NCBI GenBank assembly: GCA_013299115.1
Contig: JAAFKA010000004.1
Span: forward strand, 124,001 to 188,000
From: Cytophagales bacterium
GTDB lineage: Bacteria > Bacteroidota > Bacteroidia > Cytophagales > Thermoflexibacteraceae
Direction of reading: 5' to 3'
DNA: 64,000 nucleotides
The notes beneath the pieces were generated by a model. It was not told where the DNA came from, searched no databases, and saw nothing but the letters and a program-made list of their open reading frames with translations. The translations under genes and the position numbers were made by a program. Of this stretch, positions 59,795-64,000 are shown piece after piece (position 1 is the first letter of the stretch; each line of letters starts with the position of its first letter).

Positions 59795-59950
59795 GGATTA
59801 ATTTTTAGTTGAATATTTTTTTGCAATATAATACAACTTTACTTTGAATAGTGCCGAATTACAATTTTTTGTGATTATTTAGGACAGTTGCCATTTTCTA
59901 TTTTCTGCATTGCTTTGTATATTTTTTGTAGTCTGTATCGTTTCTGCACT

Positions 59951-61078
59951 TTATGTTTCTGCAACCACCGACAAATTATTCTTTACCTGTTCGGTTTTTT
60001 GTTTAATTTCAGTTTCGTCATTGCCTAAGATAGTAACATGACCCATTTTGCGGAAAGGTTTGGTGTTTTCTTTGCCGTACAGATGCACAAATACGCCTTG
60101 CATTGCCAGCACTTTGTCCAGACCTTTGTAAACAGCTTTGCCTGTATGCCCTTCTGCACCCAACAAGTTCAGCATAGCAGCAGGACAACGATGGGCTGTA
60201 TTGCCCAAAGGCAGGTTGAGAATAGCCCGCAAATGCTGTTGGTATTGCGAAGTAAAATTAGCCTCTATCGTATGATGTCCACTGTTATGAGGTCGTGGGG
60301 CAATTTCGTTTACCAAAATTTGTCCCGAAGGAGTTATAAACAACTCTACGGCTAATATGCCAACGATACCCAATTTTTCGGCTACAATTTGGGCTATTTC
60401 CTCCGCATCAGCAGCCAAACAACTCGACAAATTGGCGGGTGCATAGAGGTACTCTACCAAATTTTTTTCGGGATGAAAAACCATTTCGCAAGGTGGAAAA
60501 GCAGCCGTTTCGCCTTTTTCATTGCGAGCCACTATCACTGCAATTTCCTTGTCGACTGTAATCATTTTTTCTAACAGCCCCAATTTATCAAAACCATTGG
60601 GAATATCTGCCGAAGTATAAATTTTGTGTACCCCTTTGCCATCATAGCCGTCTTTGCCCAATTTTTGTACAGCAGGCAAAAAATCTATGAGTTGGTACAA
60701 ATCCATCAACGTATCGGTAAGGTAAAACGGGGCAGTCGGAATATTATTTTGCTTATAAAATTGCTTTTGCAACCTTTTGTCCTGAATAAGCCGAATAATG
60801 TGGGGCTGCGGAAATATTTTTTTGCCCTCCTTTTCCAATGCTTCTAAGGCTTCTGTGTTTACATTTTCAATCTCAATGGTCAGCACTTCGCAGGTTTTGC
60901 CAAATTCATAAACCGTAGCAAAATCTTGCAAAGAGCCTTGCACGAATTGATTAGTAAGCACTGCACAAGGTGCTTGGGCATCAGGGTCTAAAATTTTGCA
61001 ATGAATATTCCAATCGGCAGCAGCCTGCACCAGCATTTTGCCTAATTGTCCACCACCTAAAATACCTAATTGTATCAT
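59951..61078 (-). CDS. purK: 5-(carboxyamino)imidazole ribonucleotide synthase
   Basis: 375 residues from the ATG at 61078. The frame reaches a TTG at 61102, but the family begins at MIQLGILGGGQLGKMLVQAA. ATP-grasp features: FPQPHIIRLIQDKRLQKQFY, AVQKLGKDGYDGKGVHKI and NEIAPRPHNSGHHTIEA, with the HRCPAAMLNLLG C-terminal domain. It makes N5-carboxyaminoimidazole ribonucleotide from AIR, bicarbonate and ATP in purine synthesis, and works with PurE, which is not next to it. A single gene followed upstream by a repeat-rich region. Confidence 0.96.
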   Translation of the reverse strand: MIQLGILGGGQLGKMLVQAAADWNIHCKILDPDAQAPCAVLTNQFVQGSLQDFATVYEFGKTCEVLTIEIENVNTEALEALEKEGKKIFPQPHIIRLIQDKRLQKQFYKQNNIPTAPFYLTDTLMDLYQLIDFLPAVQKLGKDGYDGKGVHKIYTSADIPNGFDKLGLLEKMITVDKEIAVIVARNEKGETAAFPPCEMVFHPEKNLVEYLYAPANLSSCLAADAEEIAQIVAEKLGIVGILAVELFITPSGQILVNEIAPRPHNSGHHTIEANFTSQYQQHLRAILNLPLGNTAHRCPAAMLNLLGAEGHTGKAVYKGLDKVLAMQGVFVHLYGKENTKPFRKMGHVTILGNDETEIKQKTEQVKNNLSVVAET

Positions 61079-61114
61079 TTTTGTAATTATTTCATTTGGC
61101 AATTTCTAAACTTC

Positions 61115-61262
61115 CTCCGTTCAACCATTGCCAAGGTCTATCGACCATTGGCAAGGTTTCACTAAACTTTGGCAATAAGTAAGAAACTTTGGCAGTGGTG
61201 CTTTTTCGCACCCTGCCAATAGTTTCGCCCCCTCCGTTCAACCATCGGCAAGGTTTCACTAT
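61115..61262. repeat. composite repeat block of the GGTCTATCGACC family
   Basis: Units in order: CTCCGTTCAACCATTGCCAA with its hairpin partner ACCATTGGCAAGG around GGTCTATCG, then AAACTTTGGCAATAAGTAAG, then a hairpin GGCAGTGGTGC-TTTTTC-GCACCCTGCC, then a second CTCCGTTCAACCATCGGCAA. The same order recurs three times at 63240-63608. Confidence 0.8.
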
Positions 61263-61374
61263 TGAATTTTACAAAGGTGGATTTTTAAAATAACTTAGCA
61301 AGAAACTTTCTAAAAAATCTATCCGTTTTTGTTTCTCGTCTATCAATCTTTCGTATAGTAGGCTAAACAAGCCA

Positions 61375-61382
61375 TACTTTTG
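61375..61382 (+). promoter_or_regulatory. -7 promoter box (TACTTTTG)
   Basis: TACTTTTG matches TAnnTTTG, 74 bases before the ATG at 61457. The -33 region is poor. Confidence 0.4.
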
Positions 61383-61456
61383 CAGCGTATTAAAACAATA
61401 CAGCCAAAGAAACAATTTTTTTGGTTTATCTCAAATTTTTAACCTAATTTTCCATT

Positions 61457-61769
61457 ATGTTTAAGTTTAATTATCTATTTGCTGTAGCATTATCGAGGTA
61501 TTGATATGAAAGTAACGCAAGGCTTACATGCTTATTTGGTTAATTCAAACAATTTAGTGAAAATTGGCAACCAAATTCTTCAATATAACTATGATAACAT
61601 CAAGGTCATTGGTAATGGAGATGAAAATCAAATTGCTAATTTAGCTACTACTAAATCTACACAAGGTACTTTTATCGTTGTAAATGGTTCTTATAGTATT
61701 GCAAATAGTAGTTCTCCAACACACACAAGGGAAGATTATTTCTTCCATTATAATTTTCTTTTCAAATAA
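61457..61769 (+). pseudogene. decayed small secreted-protein gene
   Basis: An ATG at 61457 begins MFKFNYLFAVALSRY and stops at 61504. It looks like the start of a signal peptide. The next frame, from 61506, continues MKVTQGLHAYLVNSNNLVKI and then LQYNYDNIKVIGNGDENQIA, with 87 residues in all and no signal sequence. The two together look like a secreted protein with a frameshift between leader and body. The family was not recognised. The second frame could instead be a separate small gene. Confidence 0.4.
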
Positions 61770-61836
61770 TTTTGCCCTCCTCATGGGTAAATTATTTGAA
61801 AAGGAAGTTACTTTTCGCACAAATCATAAAAAAAAT

Positions 61837-62525
61837 ATGTTCAGAAAAATTATACTAACCTTTCTGTTTTCTCATTTATCAGTTCTTGTTTATTCACAGC
61901 AAACGCTAAGTTTTCGCCTAAGTTTAGCTTCTACTTTTGCCTCACAAACCTATAAAGACCTCCCTTTTGATAGACCAGCTAAGAATGCTTTTGGTGTTTG
62001 GACATTTTCAAACGTAGAAAACGGTAATTTTACACCTAAGATAGGATTTGCATTAGGGTTGCATATAGGCTATAAAGTGTCAAAAAAGATAGAACTACAA
62101 ACAGGTTTTGGCTTTCTACTTCGTAGATTTGGTGTTGATAATGTTGCAATAGAAATTCCACACTATGGTTTTCCATTTCTTGTTAAAGTAAACCCAATTA
62201 ATCGGATTAAAAATCTATATTTTTTAGGTGGTCTAAGGGCAGATTATGCTTTTGATGCAGTTACAACCTATTACACTTTTCCAACTATGGGTTATTTAGT
62301 TGCTTATAATGAAAAAAGTGGGAACTATCACCTATGATTGGCGTTGGTTATGATTTTAAAAATTTGCCTATCATAGATTTAACAGCAGATATTCGGTTTA
62401 ATCAAGGGCTTAAAAATGTGCTTGAAAATGTGGCTTGGAAACAAGACTCACAATTGGACACCTACGCCTACAATCACACCCTTTGGCTTAATCTAAACCT
62501 ATGGTTTAAGAAAAATAAGAAATAA
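61837..62525 (+). pseudogene. outer-membrane beta-barrel protein gene with a frameshift
   Basis: From the ATG at 61837: signal peptide MFRKIILTFLFSHLSVLVYS, then barrel strands with alternating hydrophobic residues (IGFALGLHIGYKVSKKIELQ, TGFGFLLRRFG, NLYFLGGLRADYAFD). The frame stops at 62337 after EKSGNYHL. Another frame resumes in the same place as LSPMIGVGYDFKNLPIIDLT and ends ALWLNLNLWFKKNKK-like at 62525. Restoring one base near 62327 (AAC-CTA) rejoins them as GNLSPMIGVGYDF, a typical barrel end. Whole protein about 229 residues, of the PorT/OmpW-like Bacteroidota barrel type. Function unknown. Confidence 0.7.
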
Positions 62526-62642
62526 GCATTGTCTGTTGGCTTGCTACTTCAAACTAAACCAACTACCTCATAATAATTTCGACCTTACTTGGCTATCAAA
62601 CTATTAATTGCTATATTTACAAGCCATTTAATCAAGTTTTTT

Positions 62643-63227
62643 ATGTCAGCCCTCGCAAAATCCGAAACCACAGAAAGATTTTTTGCTACACCAGCAGAAT
62701 ATTTGTTCTATGAAGAAACTTCACCCGAAAAATATGATTATTTCATGGGCGAAGTAATTGCAAAAGCAGGTAGTTCTGCACCTCACATTGATATTGAAGT
62801 CAATCTTGTTGGAGATTTACGTACTTTGCTACAAGGAAAGCCTTGTAAACCTTTCAACAATAATGTCAAAATTTGGATTCCAGAACATAATTCGTTCTTT
62901 TATCCTGATGCGGCGGTAGCTTGTGGCGAAATTGACATCAACAAAAAAAATGGTATTTTAAATAATCCAACTGTAATTTTTGAAATCCTATCGAGCAGTA
63001 CAGAGGCTTTTGACAGGGGGCGTAAGTTTGATTTTTATAGAACCTTGCCTTCACTCAAAGAATATATTTTGATTAGGCAAGATGCCTATCATGTAGAATC
63101 TTTTTTGATAATAGACAAAAATAGGTGGGACACTATCTTATTTGAAGGAATTGATAATGAGCTAACTATCAGGAGTTTAGACCTCAAAATTGCTATGAAA
63201 GATTTGTATAGGTATGTGGAAATTTAG
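62643..63227 (+). CDS. Uma2-family (DUF820) putative endonuclease
   Basis: 194 residues from the ATG at 62643; the frame extends upstream to a TTG, but the ATG gives the usual short N-terminus. The restriction-endonuclease-like core is visible: EKYDYFMGEVIAKAGSSAPH near the start, SFFYPDAAVACGE (catalytic Asp), PTVIFEILSSSTEAFDRGRK (Glu) and FDFYRTLPSLKEYILI (Lys and hydrophobic end). Uma2 proteins are abundant in cyanobacteria and some Bacteroidota, often in mobile-rich DNA; their cellular role is not established. It sits just before the largest repeat array of the window. Confidence 0.88.
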   Translation: MSALAKSETTERFFATPAEYLFYEETSPEKYDYFMGEVIAKAGSSAPHIDIEVNLVGDLRTLLQGKPCKPFNNNVKIWIPEHNSFFYPDAAVACGEIDINKKNGILNNPTVIFEILSSSTEAFDRGRKFDFYRTLPSLKEYILIRQDAYHVESFLIIDKNRWDTILFEGIDNELTIRSLDLKIAMKDLYRYVEI

Positions 63228-63239
63228 AAGTATTAATAA

Positions 63240-63608
63240 ACTTTGGCAATACGCAAGAAACTTTGGCAGTGGTGCTTTTTCGCACCCTGCCAATAGTTTC
63301 GACCCCTCCGTTCAACCATCGGCAGGGTCTATCGACCACTGCCGAGGTTTCGCTAAACTTTGGCAATAAGTAAGAAACTTTGGCAGTGGTGCTTTTTAGC
63401 ACCCTGCCAATAGTTTCGACCTCCTCCGTTCAACCATTGCCAAGGTCTATCGACCATTGGCAAGGTTTCACTAAACTTTGGCAATAAGTAAGAAACTTTG
63501 GCAATACGCAAGAAACTTTGGCAGTGGTGCTTTTTCGCACCCTGCCAATAGTTTCGCCCTCCTCCGTTCAACCATCGGCAGGGTCTATCGACCACTGCCG
63601 AGGTTTCA
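63240..63608. repeat. tandem composite repeat array of the GGTCTATCGACC family
   Basis: Three imperfect units begin at about 63261, 63378 and 63516 (CTTTGGCAGTGGTGCTTTTT...), giving periods of 117 and 138 bases; the longer period contains an extra 21-base AAACTTTGGCAATACGCAAG. Each unit combines a GGCAGTGGTGC/GCACCCTGCC hairpin, an AATAGTTTCG-CTCCGTTCAACC spacer and a GGCAGGGTC-TATC-GACCACTGCC hairpin, with variants where GGCAAGG/CCTTGCC replaces GGCAGGG/CCCTGCC and the stem pairing is kept. The array ends at AGGTTTCACTA. Confidence 0.85.
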
Positions 63609-63617
63609 CTACTTTTT

Positions 63618-63637
63618 GTGTGGGCTGAAGCCCACAC
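63618..63637 (-). terminator. hairpin GTGTGGGCTGAAGCCCACAC, likely terminator of the S46 peptidase gene
   Basis: A perfect 9-bp stem with a 2-base loop ends 5 bases after the peptidase stop codon on the minus strand; the next bases on that strand are AAAAAGTAG. The same N-GGGCT-AGCCC-N design appears at 29863, so it may be a repeat used as a terminator. Confidence 0.5.
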
Positions 63638-63642
63638 TACCC

Positions 63643-64000
63643 CTACCGCACAATTTTCATTTCTTGAATGAGGTTGGTAGCACCGCCCACTTTTTCTACT
63701 ATGAACAAAGTATAACGAATATCGACATTGATACATCTTTTGAGGGCTTTGTCAAACACCAAGTCGCCTGTCATGGCTTCCCAGTTGCCATCGAAGGCTG
63801 TGCCTACCAACTCTCCGTTGCCGTTGATAACAGGGCTGCCCGAATTGCCACCTGTGATGTCGTTGTCTGTGATAAAGGCAACAGGCACTGTGCCGTTTTC
63901 GGCATACATACCAAAATCTTTGTTTTTATAGACTTCCGATAGTTTGGTAGGTACAATAAACTCCTCATTAGCAGGGTCTTCTTTTTCCATTAGCCCTTCT
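63643..64000 (-). CDS. S46-family dipeptidyl-peptidase (DPP7/DPP11 type), C-terminal part
   Basis: The minus-strand frame is open from the window edge to the stop at 63643 (119 residues). It contains [20 protein letters not shown], then [20 protein letters not shown] with the catalytic Ser, and [15 protein letters not shown], then [15 protein letters not shown]. These are the signature of S46 peptidases, periplasmic serine exopeptidases of Bacteroidota that release dipeptides from imported oligopeptides. The full protein has about 700 residues; the N-terminal signal peptide and the catalytic His and Asp lie outside the window. Confidence 0.93.
   Translation of the reverse strand, partial: EGLMEKEDPANEEFIVPTKLSEVYKNKDFGMYAENGTVPVAFITDNDITGGNSGSPVINGNGELVGTAFDGNWEAMTGDLVFDKALKRCINVDIRYTLFIVEKVGGATNLIQEMKIVR

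Larger units (their letters stand above)
61079..61505. other. 427-bp region with GGTCTATCGACC repeats and a promoter
   Basis: Holds the repeat block at 61115-61262, a -7 promoter box at 61375-61382 and the start of a decayed secreted-protein gene at 61457. Confidence 0.5.

Noticed and set aside
62334-62525. Separate 63-codon gene after the barrel gene
   Set aside because: It reads as the natural end of the barrel protein once a one-base frameshift is restored, so it was merged into the pseudogene.
63240-63608. Possible CRISPR array
   Set aside because: The units are long (117-138 bases), imperfect and made of hairpins without unique spacers of constant length, and no cas gene is present.

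Overview
The window comes from an AT-rich member of the Bacteroidota, most likely of the Cytophagia type. The signs are promoters of the TTTG-N19/20-TAnnTTTG class, outer-membrane and lipoprotein genes of Bacteroidota families (SIMPL, S46 peptidase, DUF2721, bactofilin), the divergent Bacteroidota type of formimidoylglutamase, a cysteine-poor DksA-like protein, and large sensor proteins ending in SpoIIE-type phosphatases. I do not commit to a genus.

Layout. 1-12.9 kb: a partial CorA transporter (minus), a periplasmic-sensor SpoIIE phosphatase, a DnaB helicase carrying two inteins, a secreted TPR-CHAT protein, a TPR lipoprotein with a SIMPL protein (minus), PheA and a CpcT/CpeT-family protein. 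13-23 kb: an arginine-deiminase-like enzyme, a thioredoxin-like gene cut by a 1,123-bp insertion sequence with a perfect 6-bp target duplication, a 1295-residue PAS/SpoIIE sensor, and a solitary adenine methyltransferase with a frayed 3' end. 23-30.5 kb: small secreted proteins and enzymes, an antitoxin whose PIN toxin has been cut off by a palindromic repeat, an RlmL-like methyltransferase, formimidoylglutamase, Ndk, bactofilin and AtpZ. 30.8-40.8 kb: a double-ATPase peptide transporter, a DksA-like protein, an ABC exporter with a decayed ATPase site, an NtrC-type regulator, RecF, a lipoprotein and Pgk. 41.1-50.8 kb: a plus-strand surface-polysaccharide cluster (glycosyltransferases, AsnB, methyltransferases, epimerase), interrupted by a DUF6922-like/AbiEii nucleotidyltransferase toxin-antitoxin cassette. 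50.9-64 kb: two gene remnants joined tail to tail, PlsC, an SDR, a vWA-like protein, SecG with a repeat-rich acidic TPR protein, a glycosyltransferase, PurK, two decayed secreted-protein genes, a Uma2 protein and a partial S46 peptidase.

The genes between about 41.4 and 50.8 kb overlap or lie a few bases apart and probably act together to build and decorate a cell-surface glycan. The rest is largely housekeeping and signalling genes in small units.

The intergenic DNA is unusually rich in dispersed palindromes. There are at least five families, some nested in one another and some involved in gene truncation. The most notable items are the double intein in DnaB, the toxin-antitoxin cassette flanked by a diverged copy of the gene start it sits before, and the palindromic repeat families. 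No tRNA, rRNA or CRISPR array was recognised.
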